A stretch of 39,700 nt of DNA, taken from NCBI GenBank assembly GCA_021773975.1, contig JAJFJN010000077.1, positions 1 to 39,700 of the forward strand. The letters are read 5' to 3'. Position 1 is the first letter of the stretch; each line of letters opens with the position of its first letter. Shown piece by piece: positions 13,499 to 21,981 of this stretch. The notes under the pieces were generated by a model, which saw only the letters and a list, made by a program, of their open reading frames with translations, did no database searches and was not told the DNA's origin. The translations under genes and the position numbers were made by a program. The DNA comes from Gammaproteobacteria bacterium. GTDB lineage: Bacteria > Pseudomonadota > Gammaproteobacteria > Chromatiales > Chromatiaceae.

Positions 13499-13531
13499 AA
13501 TTTAGCGTAAATTTAGCGTAAATTTAGCGTA
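13499..13531. repeat. three perfect tandem 11-bp repeats before the integrase
   Basis: AATTTAGCGTA is repeated three times without a gap, 14-46 bases upstream of the integrase ATG. The 11-bp period places the copies on one face of the helix. This is the usual place for excisionase or integrase arm-type sites, and binding there could also repress int. Confidence 0.6.
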
Positions 13532-13550
13532 ATAATTTACCATAAATCGG

Positions 13551-13644
13551 GGAAATATGGGAAATACCGGTTAAATCAGCACGCACAAAACATCCTTATC
13601 TAACTGTTTTTATTAGTTTTTGGTGAGATATGGGGGAATACGAG
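13551..13644. repeat. imperfect direct repeats between int and the att fragment
   Basis: GGAAATATGGGAAATACCGG (13551-13570) and the similar GAGATATGGGGGAATACGAG (13624-13643) lie in the same orientation 73 bp apart, between the 11-bp repeats and the tRNA fragment. They may be integrase arm sites. Confidence 0.35.
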
Positions 13645-13660
13645 AAAAATATGCCATTGC

Positions 13661-13680
13661 CTCTCCTCGGCACCATTTGA
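13661..13680 (+). other. probable attR: 3' end of a tRNA-Leu
   Basis: CCTCGGCACCA at 13665-13675 equals the 3' acceptor strand plus CCA of gammaproteobacterial tRNA-Leu genes that begin GCCGAGG, and it points rightward. No tRNA body precedes it: the T-loop consensus is absent. This is what is left at the far junction when an element enters a tRNA 3' end. The intact tRNA should then be at the other end of the element, left of this window. The match is short, so this is a proposal. Confidence 0.4.
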
Positions 13681-13719
13681 TTCTCCCCTGTTAACACGCT
13701 TTCCTTTCAATAGGGGAAT

Positions 13720-14229
13720 CTATAAGTCTTTGTATTTTTCTTCCCAGTCACCGGGCAACGCTTCAACAATGGGGGCAGGAAATGAGCAGAAAAGATTGCG
13801 CTCAGAGATGCGCCGGCGAACAAGCCCTCCCAGCCTTTTCCCTCCTGCCTTACTCCATTTTTTGAACTCTTTGCTGGCATTAAAATACTGCTCACTCTTT
13901 AGTTTTTTCAACAGTGTGGATTTACGCAGATTTGTCCCACCAAGGTTGAATGCAAAACTGACTAAGGCTGAAAACTGGTTATCATTAATATCGACATCAA
14001 CACAGTTTTCTACTGCATCTTCAAATGTTTTTAAATCCTGCTTGAGCAGTGCTATCGCCTCATCCTCAGTGATTTTTCTGCCGGCATGGACTGTCCCATC
14101 CTTGTGGGTTAAACCGGTATGTCCCCAGCCTATTGTCCATATGCCGACGCTATCTTGATAAGCCTCTAATTTCAGTGATTCAAAGTGCTTTATTAACTCA
14201 ATACCACTCTCATTGATTTTGCGTGCCAT
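13720..14229 (-). CDS. GH24 phage-type lysozyme
   Basis: A 169-residue muramidase of the T4-lysozyme-like family 24. The catalytic triad Glu17-x8-Asp26-x5-Thr32 is clear in HFESLKLEAYQDSVGIWTIG. The QFSALVSFAFNLG motif and LVRRRISERNLF close the family core. There is no signal peptide or anchor, so it would need a holin or another route out of the cytoplasm. No holin or phage gene is nearby. It has AAGGAG upstream and lies between the att fragment and kdsB, on the chromosomal side of the junction. A prophage relic or a domesticated enzyme are both possible. Confidence 0.88.
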   Translation of the reverse strand: MARKINESGIELIKHFESLKLEAYQDSVGIWTIGWGHTGLTHKDGTVHAGRKITEDEAIALLKQDLKTFEDAVENCVDVDINDNQFSALVSFAFNLGGTNLRKSTLLKKLKSEQYFNASKEFKKWSKAGGKRLGGLVRRRISERNLFCSFPAPIVEALPGDWEEKYKDL

Positions 14230-14267
14230 TTTTATGTTCTCCTTAATATTGTGTTATTCCATGTAGA

Positions 14268-15041
14268 TTATGATAACTGCAATTGTTGCACTGCCCGCTG
14301 TAGATCCTCTTCCGTATCGACGCCATGCCCTGGCTCAACCGCAGCTTCTGTGACATGAATGACTCCACCATGCCAAAGCACACGCAATTGCTCCAATGAT
14401 TCAGCCTGTTCCAATGGGGCTGGTGGCCAGCTTACGAATTTTTCCAGAAAAGCAGCTCGGTAGGCATAGAGACCAATATGCCGGGCAAAGGGTATATCTT
14501 CAGAAAGTGTATCGTCCTGATCAGAAAGGAATTCATCTCGATGATACGGTATGGGCGCACGGCTGAAATAGAGCGCATACCCTTCAGCATCGGTAACTAC
14601 CTTTACCGCATGTGGGTCAAACAGTGTTTTTCGATCAGTGATTTTACAGGATAGCGTGGTGATATCAGCATGCGCATGCGATGCCATGTCCGTTGCCACC
14701 TGGTTGACCAACTGTGCGGGCATACAGGGTTCATCGCCCTGTAAATTTACAACGATGGTGTCGTCCGCCCACCTCAGTTTTCTTACAACCTCGGCAATCC
14801 GGTCTGTTCCACTATGATGGCTGCTGCTGGTCATACAGACCTCTGCATCAAAGCTTGAGGCACAGGTTGCAACCCGCTCATCATCAGTGGCAATAACCAC
14901 TTCTGATGCCCCACTCTCACATGCCCGTTCATAGACATGCTGAATCATCGGTTTGCCTGCAATATCCAAAACCGGTTTTCCAGGCAGACGGCTTGAGGCA
15001 TACCTTGCCGGTAATACCACCTTAAAATCTGTCTGCGACAT
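14268..15041 (-). CDS. kdsB: 3-deoxy-manno-octulosonate cytidylyltransferase (CMP-KDO synthetase)
   Basis: Transfers CMP from CTP to KDO, activating it for addition to lipid A in the cytoplasm. The nucleotide-binding start FKVVLPARYASSRLPGKPV, the NLQGDEPCM metal-site motif and the YFSRAPIPYHRD and HIGLYAYR segments are typical, and the length of about 257 is normal. The ATG at 15041 gives the usual N-terminus; an upstream ATG at 15062 overlaps ycaR. It is the last gene of exbB-exbD-lpxK-ycaR-kdsB, 4 bases after ycaR. Confidence 0.95.
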   Translation of the reverse strand: MSQTDFKVVLPARYASSRLPGKPVLDIAGKPMIQHVYERACESGASEVVIATDDERVATCASSFDAEVCMTSSSHHSGTDRIAEVVRKLRWADDTIVVNLQGDEPCMPAQLVNQVATDMASHAHADITTLSCKITDRKTLFDPHAVKVVTDAEGYALYFSRAPIPYHRDEFLSDQDDTLSEDIPFARHIGLYAYRAAFLEKFVSWPPAPLEQAESLEQLRVLWHGGVIHVTEAAVEPGHGVDTEEDLQRAVQQLQLS

Positions 15042-15045
15042 TATT

Positions 15046-15228
15046 TTATGAGACTTCTTCATCCGCAGGCAGCTGGCGTGCTTCCTGTGCCAGCATCACA
15101 GGGATGTCATCCCGAATAGGAAAGGCAAGGCGATCCACCTTACAGATCAGCTCTTTTGCCTTGCGGTCATGCTTCAGCTTTCCTTTACAGATAGGACAAG
15201 CCAGGATACCCAATAATTTTTTATCCAC
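15046..15228 (-). CDS. ycaR: YcaR/Trm112-family small protein
   Basis: A 60-residue protein of the Trm112/YcaR family (start [18 protein letters not shown], end [11 protein letters not shown]). It has one Cys-x2-Cys pair and one further Cys. In eukaryotes and archaea Trm112 is a methyltransferase partner; the bacterial role in this operon is not settled. It begins with GTG, overlaps the 3' end of lpxK by 8 bases and has GAGGT as ribosome site. The lpxK-ycaR-kdsB order is widely conserved in gammaproteobacteria. Confidence 0.9.
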   Translation of the reverse strand: MDKKLLGILACPICKGKLKHDRKAKELICKVDRLAFPIRDDIPVMLAQEARQLPADEEVS

Positions 15229-16204
15229 GTTTTAAACCTCTTAATAGTTCTGCTAACCGATTAGAAAAGGCATCATCCACATTCACATCTATGGGCAGAT
15301 ACCAATGCCTTGGTTGGGCGAAATGTTTACATTTTACGGCATCTTTTTCAGTCATGAACACCAGTAATTCATCATCTGGTGTTATATCTGCTTTTGCAAA
15401 TCGAAAATGATCAGGAAAAGCCCACTCTATCAACTGCAAGCCATGATCTTTTAAAAGCTGGAAAAAACGTTGCGGGCAACCAATACCAGCCATTGCATGT
15501 ATTTGTTCTCCAGAAAATTCCTCCAGATTATGGGTAAGATCTTGATTATGTAGGTTTACCACCTTTCCAATACTGATATGCATGCTATGTTCATTGGGTT
15601 CTGATGCACCATTAACCATAACCAGATCAACCGTCGCAAGACGTGATGGCGGCTCCCTTAATGGCCCAGCAGGCAGGCAACAACCATTACCAAAGCGGCG
15701 CTTACCATCCACAACAGCAATCTCAATATCTCGCCCCAGCGCATAATGCTGTAGCCCATCATCTGAAATAATCACATCACAGTCGCTATTTTCAAGCAAC
15801 GCATGTGCAGCTGCAACACGATTGGGGGCAACAAACATAGGGCAGCCTGTTCGTCGGGTTATGAGTAACGGCTCATCCCCCACCTCTTCAGCACTGCTCT
15901 CAGCATCTACCTGGCGGGGTATCTTGCCAATTTGAGCACCGTAACCCCTGGCAACAATACCGGGCTTATACCCCAACTCTTTTAAGTACTCAGCCAACCA
16001 AATAACCAGCGGAGTTTTACCTGTGCCACCCACTGAAATATTACCCACAATAATGACAGGGACGGGTAGCTTATGCTGTTTAAATAATCCAATACGATAG
16101 GCGTAGCGACGCATCCACGCCAGCAGACGAAATATTAATGAAATTGGCCACAATGCAATAGAGACTGCATTGTAGTTCTCCCAGTAGCTATCCAGTCGTT
16201 TCAC
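15221..16204 (-). CDS. lpxK: tetraacyldisaccharide 4'-kinase (lipid A)
   Basis: Phosphorylates the 4' position of the lipid A disaccharide at the inner membrane. The N-terminal hydrophobic helix (about residues 15-30) anchors the protein. A Walker A GGTGKT lies at residues 59-64 within [14 protein letters not shown]. The [25 protein letters not shown] and FPDHFRF motifs are characteristic, and the length of 327 is normal. It starts with GTG. It lies 15 bases after exbD; the usual msbA partner is not next to it here. Confidence 0.93.
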   Translation of the reverse strand: MKRLDSYWENYNAVSIALWPISLIFRLLAWMRRYAYRIGLFKQHKLPVPVIIVGNISVGGTGKTPLVIWLAEYLKELGYKPGIVARGYGAQIGKIPRQVDAESSAEEVGDEPLLITRRTGCPMFVAPNRVAAAHALLENSDCDVIISDDGLQHYALGRDIEIAVVDGKRRFGNGCCLPAGPLREPPSRLATVDLVMVNGASEPNEHSMHISIGKVVNLHNQDLTHNLEEFSGEQIHAMAGIGCPQRFFQLLKDHGLQLIEWAFPDHFRFAKADITPDDELLVFMTEKDAVKCKHFAQPRHWYLPIDVNVDDAFSNRLAELLRGLKRG

Positions 16205-16219
16205 TGTAGCTAATACAGT

Positions 16220-16645
16220 TTAATTCTGCGCGGCAGGTTGCGTTGCAGGAAAGGTCATATTCACCAGCCCTAATTGGCTGGCCGCATCCATGGCTTTCAT
16301 AATGGCCTGCCAGGATGCATTGGCATCACCGGTGATAACCACAGGTATATCTTTTTTGTCGCCAACTGCCTTTGCAATCGCCTGCTTGACCACATCGATA
16401 TCAGTTGAGACAACCTCTCGTTGATTGATAAAAAACCGCCCATCAGCATCGATTGTAATATCCAAAACATTGGGCAGTGCTTTAACCGCTGATTGAGTTT
16501 GTGCCTCAGGTAATTCAATCTTGATTTGAGACTCTTTTTGAAACGTTGTCGACACCATAAAAAAGATCAGCAGCAGAAACACCACATCAATCAGCGGCGT
16601 AAGATTGACCTCTGGTGGCTCTTTACGGTGAGGGCGAAGATTCAT
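16220..16645 (-). CDS. exbD: ExbD/TolR family biopolymer transport protein
   Basis: A 141-residue proton-channel subunit: a cytoplasmic N-terminus, one membrane helix with the conserved Asp in VNLTPLIDVVFLLLIFFMV (Asp20), then a periplasmic domain of ExbD/TolR type. With ExbB it uses the proton gradient to energise TonB-type or similar outer-membrane processes. Its ATG overlaps the exbB stop (ATGA). Pairing with lpxK-kdsB suggests a link to envelope assembly. Whether it serves TonB cannot be told here, as no tonB is present. Confidence 0.9.
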   Translation of the reverse strand: MNLRPHRKEPPEVNLTPLIDVVFLLLIFFMVSTTFQKESQIKIELPEAQTQSAVKALPNVLDITIDADGRFFINQREVVSTDIDVVKQAIAKAVGDKKDIPVVITGDANASWQAIMKAMDAASQLGLVNMTFPATQPAAQN

Positions 16646-17256
16646 TCTTTCTCTCGCTCACCCTGCATGATATCAATCATCTTCAACGCTTCTTCTTCCA
16701 TTCTGACTACCAATCGATCAACCAGGCCACTAAAATAACGATGAGCGATAATGGCAGGAATGGCCACCGACAGGCCTGTAGCCGTTGTGATTAAAGCCTT
16801 GGAGATACCGCCTGCCAGCTCTGCCGGGTTACCCACCCCTGCCCCAACAATGGCAGAAAATACCTCGATCATCCCAATAACAGTGCCCAGCAAACCCAAA
16901 AGCGGAGAGATTGAAGCAATGGTGCCGAGGGTATTTAGGTAGTGCTCTAACTCATGAACAACCTGGCGACCCGTTTCCTCTATAGACTCCTTCATCACCT
17001 CTCGCGAATGCATTCGATTGAGCAAACCTGCTGCAAGAATACGCCCTAAGGGAGAACTTTCACGAACCACATCAACCTGCACATCTGTTAGTTGATTGTT
17101 TTTATGCAGAGACCATACCTTTGCAACCAGGTTATTTGGGAGGACACGCCGTTTCTGAAGAACCCACAGGCGCTCAAATATAATTGCCAAAACCACAATT
17201 GAGCACACGATGATAGGCACCATCAACCAGCCGCCTGCCTTTACCAGTTCAAGCAC
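16642..17256 (-). CDS. exbB: MotA/TolQ/ExbB proton channel family protein
   Basis: A 204-residue ExbB-type channel with three membrane helices (about 10-30, 115-140 and 155-175), including the family motif ISPLLGLLGTVIGMIEVF and the TATGLSVAIPAIIAHRYF helix. It forms the pentamer around ExbD. It starts with GTG, with AAGGA upstream, and leads the minus-strand operon. Confidence 0.92.
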   Translation of the reverse strand: MLELVKAGGWLMVPIIVCSIVVLAIIFERLWVLQKRRVLPNNLVAKVWSLHKNNQLTDVQVDVVRESSPLGRILAAGLLNRMHSREVMKESIEETGRQVVHELEHYLNTLGTIASISPLLGLLGTVIGMIEVFSAIVGAGVGNPAELAGGISKALITTATGLSVAIPAIIAHRYFSGLVDRLVVRMEEEALKMIDIMQGEREKE

Positions 17257-17552
17257 TTTATTTTTCCTTTATGTTATATGTCAGGGACACAGTTCAGCTA
17301 AAAATCGAGATGGATTCTACCATCATCTACAGGTGACATACGACAACGGCTTATCTAGTGCCTGAACGAAAATCTACCCTTTCCCCAGAAAGACCAAGCG
17401 TTTTAGTATGACAATGCGGTGTAATGTTATTTGACTCTAAAAAAATCAGTTAACCCTGCTGAAGTGCATCATTCAGCATAAATGTCTTCAATACTGGGGC
17501 AGTGGTGCGCTATGTGGGTATGGGTGACACCATTTGATTCCCACCCCCAATA

Positions 17553-18273
17553 TTGCCGCAATGTGTTATATGTCATCGTGACGGACGAGGTAGCGATACT
17601 ATCGATAAAGTAAAAGACGTCTATCATATCAATGCGGTTGGCGAAGTGACGCAGTTTGAAATTGTCTGCTCTGTGGAGAAAATCAGCGAGCACTATTTGA
17701 TGCCTGCGCTCGAAGAGATGCTGGCATCATTCCCCTTCACCATCCTTGGGTTTCACAGTGATAACGACTCTGAATATGTCAACCGACGGGTTGCAGAATT
17801 ACCCCAAAAACTCTTCATTGAATTTACCAAGTCACGATCAAGACACTCGAACGAGAGCCTGCCCCACGAAGTGCTTTGGGTATAATGCCCTGGCCGAAAG
17901 TAAGAATGGCTCCATCATCAGGAAGGTCTTTGGCTACACGCATATCCCACAAAAATGGGCACCAGAAATCAACCAGTTTAATCGCACTTATTTAAATCCT
18001 TGCATTAACTGCCATCGCCCTTGCTTCTTCCCGAACACCATAATAGATGCCAAAGGAAAGCAGCGAAAAACCTATCCTTTTGAAAATATGATGACGCCTT
18101 ATGACAAGCTGAAATCCTTGTCGGATGTTGAACAATACCTAAAACCAGAGATCACGCTGGAAGCCTTAGATGAATATGCCATGCAGATGAGTGATAATGA
18201 CGCGGCGGATTGCCTGCAACAAGCTCGGCAGAAGCTATTCTGCTTGATTTTCAAGCAGGATAAAACCAGTTGA
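17553..18273 (+). pseudogene. DDE (rve) transposase, broken by a 28-bp insertion and 5' truncated
   Basis: The two frames together encode the integrase-core part of an IS transposase: VYHINAVGEVTQFEIVCSV, then FHSDNDSEYVN with the second acidic residue, then NALAESKNGSIIRK with the Glu. The first frame (from 17553) reads to SRSRHSN at 17852. The second resumes at 17884 with NALAESKNG. Between them lie 31 bases where three are expected, a net 28-bp insertion that shifts the frame. Upstream of 17553 a stop closes the frame and no N-terminal DNA-binding domain is seen. It is an inactive remnant, IS481/IS3-like by its core; I cannot fix the family. Confidence 0.75.
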
Positions 18274-18672
18274 ATGATAGGGGCTGTTTCAGACTCATTT
18301 CTTAATTGGAAAATACTCTTTCCCCTGGCCTTTTCAATAACTTAGGGGCTAGCATAAATTTGCCGTGGTGCTCCACACCCTCGTGTCGCATTCAGGGTGA
18401 GATAATGTTAGCGTTTGTTGTTAAATCAATAAGTTACAGAAAATTAGCTGAAAGCACCCTGCACGTGTTCGTTTGTTCTTCGACGCCATAGACCTAGTTT
18501 AACATGTTGTTTTTAATCATGTTTGGTGGCTTTCAGTCAGGCACTAATATAGGGGTAGTCGTGGGTAAATAAGCATTAAGTGAGCGCTAAATGAGGATGC
18601 TCCAACTTTTGAGGTAGTTAATGAGATCTCTCCCAAATTAGAACAAACGGACTTGGAAACGGACTTCACCCA
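18274..18672. other. no gene seen: IS flank between the transposase remnant and tRNA-Asn
   Basis: About 400 bases without a supportable gene. It probably includes the right part of the broken insertion sequence. A short direct repeat ACGGACTT occurs twice near 18644-18664. A 61-codon frame at 18306-18491 has no family features. Confidence 0.4.
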
Positions 18673-18707
18673 ATAAAAAGGGCCTAGCGGTTACTCGCTA
18701 AGCCCTT
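18673..18707 (-). terminator. rho-independent terminator of tRNA-Asn
   Basis: On the minus strand the stem AAGGGCTTAGCG / CGCTAGGCCCTT (12 bp with one G-U) has a 6-base loop and is followed by TTTTTAT. It stands 8 bases after the tRNA CCA. Confidence 0.85.
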
Positions 18708-18715
18708 GTCTCATA

Positions 18716-18791
18716 TGGCTCCCCGGGACAGGCTCGAACTGCCGACCTAGTGATTAACAGTCACCCGCTCTACCGACTGAGCTACCGGGGA
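18716..18791 (-). tRNA. tRNA-Asn (anticodon GTT)
   Basis: A 76-base cloverleaf on the minus strand with the 3' CCA encoded. Acceptor strands TCCCCGG and CCGGGGA pair fully. The D-arm AGCTCAGTCGGTAGAGC and the T-loop TTCGAGC are canonical. The anticodon loop CTGTTAATC reads GTT, which decodes Asn. It is followed by a strong terminator and lies about 110 bases downstream of rapA. Confidence 0.97.
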
Positions 18792-18904
18792 ATAACGTTG
18801 AGGCCGCGTATAATAATGCCCTCGTTAGGTTGGGTCAAGGCTGATATCCCTTTAACTTAATATTTGTTGCAAAATAATTCTAACCGATTGATTTTGGAGC
18901 AATT

Positions 18905-21688
18905 TTAACAACCAACAACAACGCGTGTGGCTTCTAGGCGCAGGCGTGCTCCTTGTATGTGTTGATGTATTGAGCGTAGTTCCTGCTGCAGTGCTTCAAT
19001 TTCATCATCGCGAACATTGGGATTGACGCGTTTGAGGGCGGCCAGGCGGCGAATCTCACTGGTGTAATTTGTTATGGTTTGTTCCAGTGCCTGGCGGATG
19101 ATGCTGGGTGTTTGCTCGGTGGCTTCCTGCGTGGCTTTATGTAGCATTTTAGTGATCTGCGAGCGGCGTTTACGTACGATTTCAGCTGCACCATTGGGGG
19201 CTATTGGTGAGCCTTCTTTTGAAAGATCAGCGTGAGTCAGGCTGTTGCTACATTCTGTAAACTCTTCATCAAGCACCAATCGCAGTGTGGTGGGTGGTAG
19301 GAAGCGGCCAGCGCGTAGCTCTTTGGGTGCAACACACTCCAGTAGAAATATAGCTTCTAAAAGTAGAGTGCCAGGTTCGATTGAGTCATGTTTGACGGCG
19401 GTAACGGCGCAGTTGCCTGTCTCGCTGCTGATAACCATCTCCATTGCATCTTGTACCATGGGGTGCTCCCAGGTGAGGAAGTGGCGGTCTTCATGGCTGA
19501 GTGCGGTACTGCGTTGGTAGGTGAATGTTAGCCCTTCTGTGGTCAGACAGGGGAAGCTGTCACAGTGCATGTGTTCAGACGGGCGGATAATATAACTGCC
19601 TGTTGAGTGCTCTTCTAGCTCAATGGCAAAGCAGTCAAATAGGCGTTCCATATAGCCTGCCAGGCTGGGGCTGTTGTCGATGGTTTCAATCTCACTACAC
19701 AGTTTGTTAGCAAACTCTTTACGACATGAGTTGAGTTCTAACAGGTGATCGCGGCCTCGTTTCAGTGCTTCATGGACTTGAGCATGTTGTTTGCTTGTGT
19801 TGCTGATCAGGGCGTTAATCTTGCGGGTATCTTCGGGTGATTCAAGCGCCTCGGTCAGGGCAGAATGGAGATCACTGAAGATTTTGTGACCGGCTGGGCA
19901 GATTGACTCAAAGGCATTAAGCCCTTCGTGGAACCAGCGTTGCAGTATCTCTTGATCGCTTCCTTTAATAAAAGGCACATGGATGTGGATGGTCTCTTTT
20001 TGGCCAATGCGATCCAGACGACCAATACGTTGTTCGAGCAGGTCAGGATCCAGGGGGAGATCATATAAAACCAGATGATGAGCGAACTGGAAGTTGCGTC
20101 CTTCACTGCCAATCTCAGAGCAAAGCAGTAACTGCACCCCCTCTTCGGGGTCGGCAAACCAAGCGGCGGCACGGTCACGTTCGATAATGCTCATCCCTTC
20201 ATGGAAGAGGGAGCTGTGAATACCTTCGCGGGTGCGTAGTGTTTTTTCTAGCTGGATGGCGGTTTTGGCCTTGGCGCAGATTAGGAGGATCTTTTTCTCT
20301 TTGTGTGAGCGTAGGGTCTGAATCAGCCAATCGATACGTGGGTCTGTGCGGCCGTCTGTTTGGATCAGCGGATAGGGCAGAAACTTTCGTTTTGGAAATC
20401 CTTTTATCTGAGCACGTGTGTTGCGGAACAGCACGCGGCCGGTGCCGTGCTGATCAAGCAGCATATCAATGAGTCTGTTGCGTGACTCTTTGTACTCTGC
20501 TGTGTCAATTGCATTATCTTTCAAGAGTTGCAGGAGAGGTGCCGCATCCTCTTCGCCCAGCGTCTTTAACAGATGTTGGGTGCTCTCTGTGGGGAGCGGC
20601 TTGTCCGCCAGAAGTTTCTCTACTGCCTCTGCAATGGGTTCATAGAGCGCCTCCTCTTTGCGGAAGCTGTTGAGATCATAAAAACGGTCAGGGTCAAGTA
20701 GCCGCAAGCGGGCAAAGTGACCAGCTCGCCCCAGCTGTTCTGGGGTGGCAGTGAGCAGCAGTACACCCAGTGTGCTTTTTGCCAGCTGTTCGACGATTTG
20801 GTATTCAGGGCTGCTGTTGGTCTCAGACCAAGCCAGGTGATGTGCTTCATCTACGATGAGAAGATCCCACTCGCCTTGTATTACCTGATTTTGACGTTGT
20901 TGGGACTGGGTAAAGAGATCCAGACTACAGAGCACCAACTGTTCAGCCTGGAAAGGGTTGGTTGCTTGGCCAGATGCCTCAATGGCTTGACAGCGCTCTT
21001 CGTCAAAGACACTGAAATAGAGATTAAAACGGCGTAGAAGCTCTACTAACCATTGATGTACCAGAGGCTCAGGAACTATGATTAGTGCTCGTCGGGCACG
21101 GCCGGTGAGGAGTTGGTGGTGCAGAATTAGGCAGGCTTCAATGGTTTTACCCAGCCCCACTTCATCGGCCAGCAGTACACGCGGGGCATGCCGATGGGCA
21201 ACCTCATGGGCGATATAAAGCTGGTGTGGCAGTAGGCTGGTCCGCCCGCCCCCCAGCCCAAGTATGGGCGATTGTTCTAGTCGGTTGATGTGCTGTAGGG
21301 TTTCGTAGCGCAGCTCAAACCAGTGATCTTGGTCGATCTGCCCAGCAAAGAGTCTGTCTTGTGGTTTGTTAAACTGGATGAAGTTGCTCAGTTCACCCTC
21401 GGCCAGAATGGAGTTGCTGCCATCATCTCGTTTTCCTTGGTAGATAAGTAGCCCACTTTCCTCGGTGACCCGCTCAATATTAAGAAACCAGCCTTCATGG
21501 CTTTCAACTTGATCACCGGGTTCAAATCTGACTCGGCTCAGGGGCATGTTATCAATGGCATAGTTGCGAATATCACCCGTGGCAAGAAATATGATTCGGA
21601 CAGTGCGCCCTTCAATAGCCAGCAGGGTGCCAAGCCCTAGTTCAGGTTCGGTATTACTGGTCCATCGTTGGCCGGGAAGGAATTGCAA
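18905..21688 (-). CDS. rapA: RNA polymerase-associated SWI2/SNF2 ATPase RapA
   Basis: A 927-residue RapA (HepA), which recycles RNA polymerase. Two N-terminal Tudor-like domains (about 1-110) begin QFLPGQRWTSNTEPELGLG as in E. coli RapA. The helicase has Walker A DEVGLGKT (Lys181), DEAH at 280-283, LLLTATPEQLG, and the C-terminal motifs LLLCSEIGSEGRNFQ and QRIGRLDRIGQ. It is slightly shorter than the 968 residues of E. coli. The start codon is TTG: it aligns with the family N-terminus and has GGAG 8 bases upstream. It appears monocistronic. Confidence 0.95.
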   Translation of the reverse strand: MQFLPGQRWTSNTEPELGLGTLLAIEGRTVRIIFLATGDIRNYAIDNMPLSRVRFEPGDQVESHEGWFLNIERVTEESGLLIYQGKRDDGSNSILAEGELSNFIQFNKPQDRLFAGQIDQDHWFELRYETLQHINRLEQSPILGLGGGRTSLLPHQLYIAHEVAHRHAPRVLLADEVGLGKTIEACLILHHQLLTGRARRALIIVPEPLVHQWLVELLRRFNLYFSVFDEERCQAIEASGQATNPFQAEQLVLCSLDLFTQSQQRQNQVIQGEWDLLIVDEAHHLAWSETNSSPEYQIVEQLAKSTLGVLLLTATPEQLGRAGHFARLRLLDPDRFYDLNSFRKEEALYEPIAEAVEKLLADKPLPTESTQHLLKTLGEEDAAPLLQLLKDNAIDTAEYKESRNRLIDMLLDQHGTGRVLFRNTRAQIKGFPKRKFLPYPLIQTDGRTDPRIDWLIQTLRSHKEKKILLICAKAKTAIQLEKTLRTREGIHSSLFHEGMSIIERDRAAAWFADPEEGVQLLLCSEIGSEGRNFQFAHHLVLYDLPLDPDLLEQRIGRLDRIGQKETIHIHVPFIKGSDQEILQRWFHEGLNAFESICPAGHKIFSDLHSALTEALESPEDTRKINALISNTSKQHAQVHEALKRGRDHLLELNSCRKEFANKLCSEIETIDNSPSLAGYMERLFDCFAIELEEHSTGSYIIRPSEHMHCDSFPCLTTEGLTFTYQRSTALSHEDRHFLTWEHPMVQDAMEMVISSETGNCAVTAVKHDSIEPGTLLLEAIFLLECVAPKELRAGRFLPPTTLRLVLDEEFTECSNSLTHADLSKEGSPIAPNGAAEIVRKRRSQITKMLHKATQEATEQTPSIIRQALEQTITNYTSEIRRLAALKRVNPNVRDDEIEALQQELRSIHQHIQGARLRLEATRVVVGC

Positions 21689-21981
21689 GTTATGTCTCCA
21701 GTGGTTGGAAGATTATGGCTTCCAATAGATAGTAAGTCAGAGTTGTTTGCTATCTTCCTGTAGCCTGTGATGTCCCTAATATATAAAGTTATCAATCCAA
21801 TCTATTGAGTGTGATCTATAGCTTGGTTGAATGAGAGTAGCCTCCAATTTTCACTTAAATAAAAAGCTAACCTAATGAAAAAAGCTGCGCATTTTATAGC
21901 AAAAAGAGGTTAGTAGACAATGAAAAAGTTTATTTGAAATCAATATTTTGAGGCTATTTTGATTTGCCCTGGTAAGGCCTG

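Noticed and set aside
13671-17540. CACCATTTGATTC repeated at 13671-13683 and 17528-17540 as a possible att pair
   Set aside because: A 13-bp match is expected by chance in 40 kb, and the interval contains the core operon exbB-exbD-lpxK-ycaR-kdsB, which is unlikely to be mobile.
17469-17693. 74-codon minus-strand frame over the transposase remnant
   Set aside because: It is the antisense of recognisable transposase sequence and matches no family.
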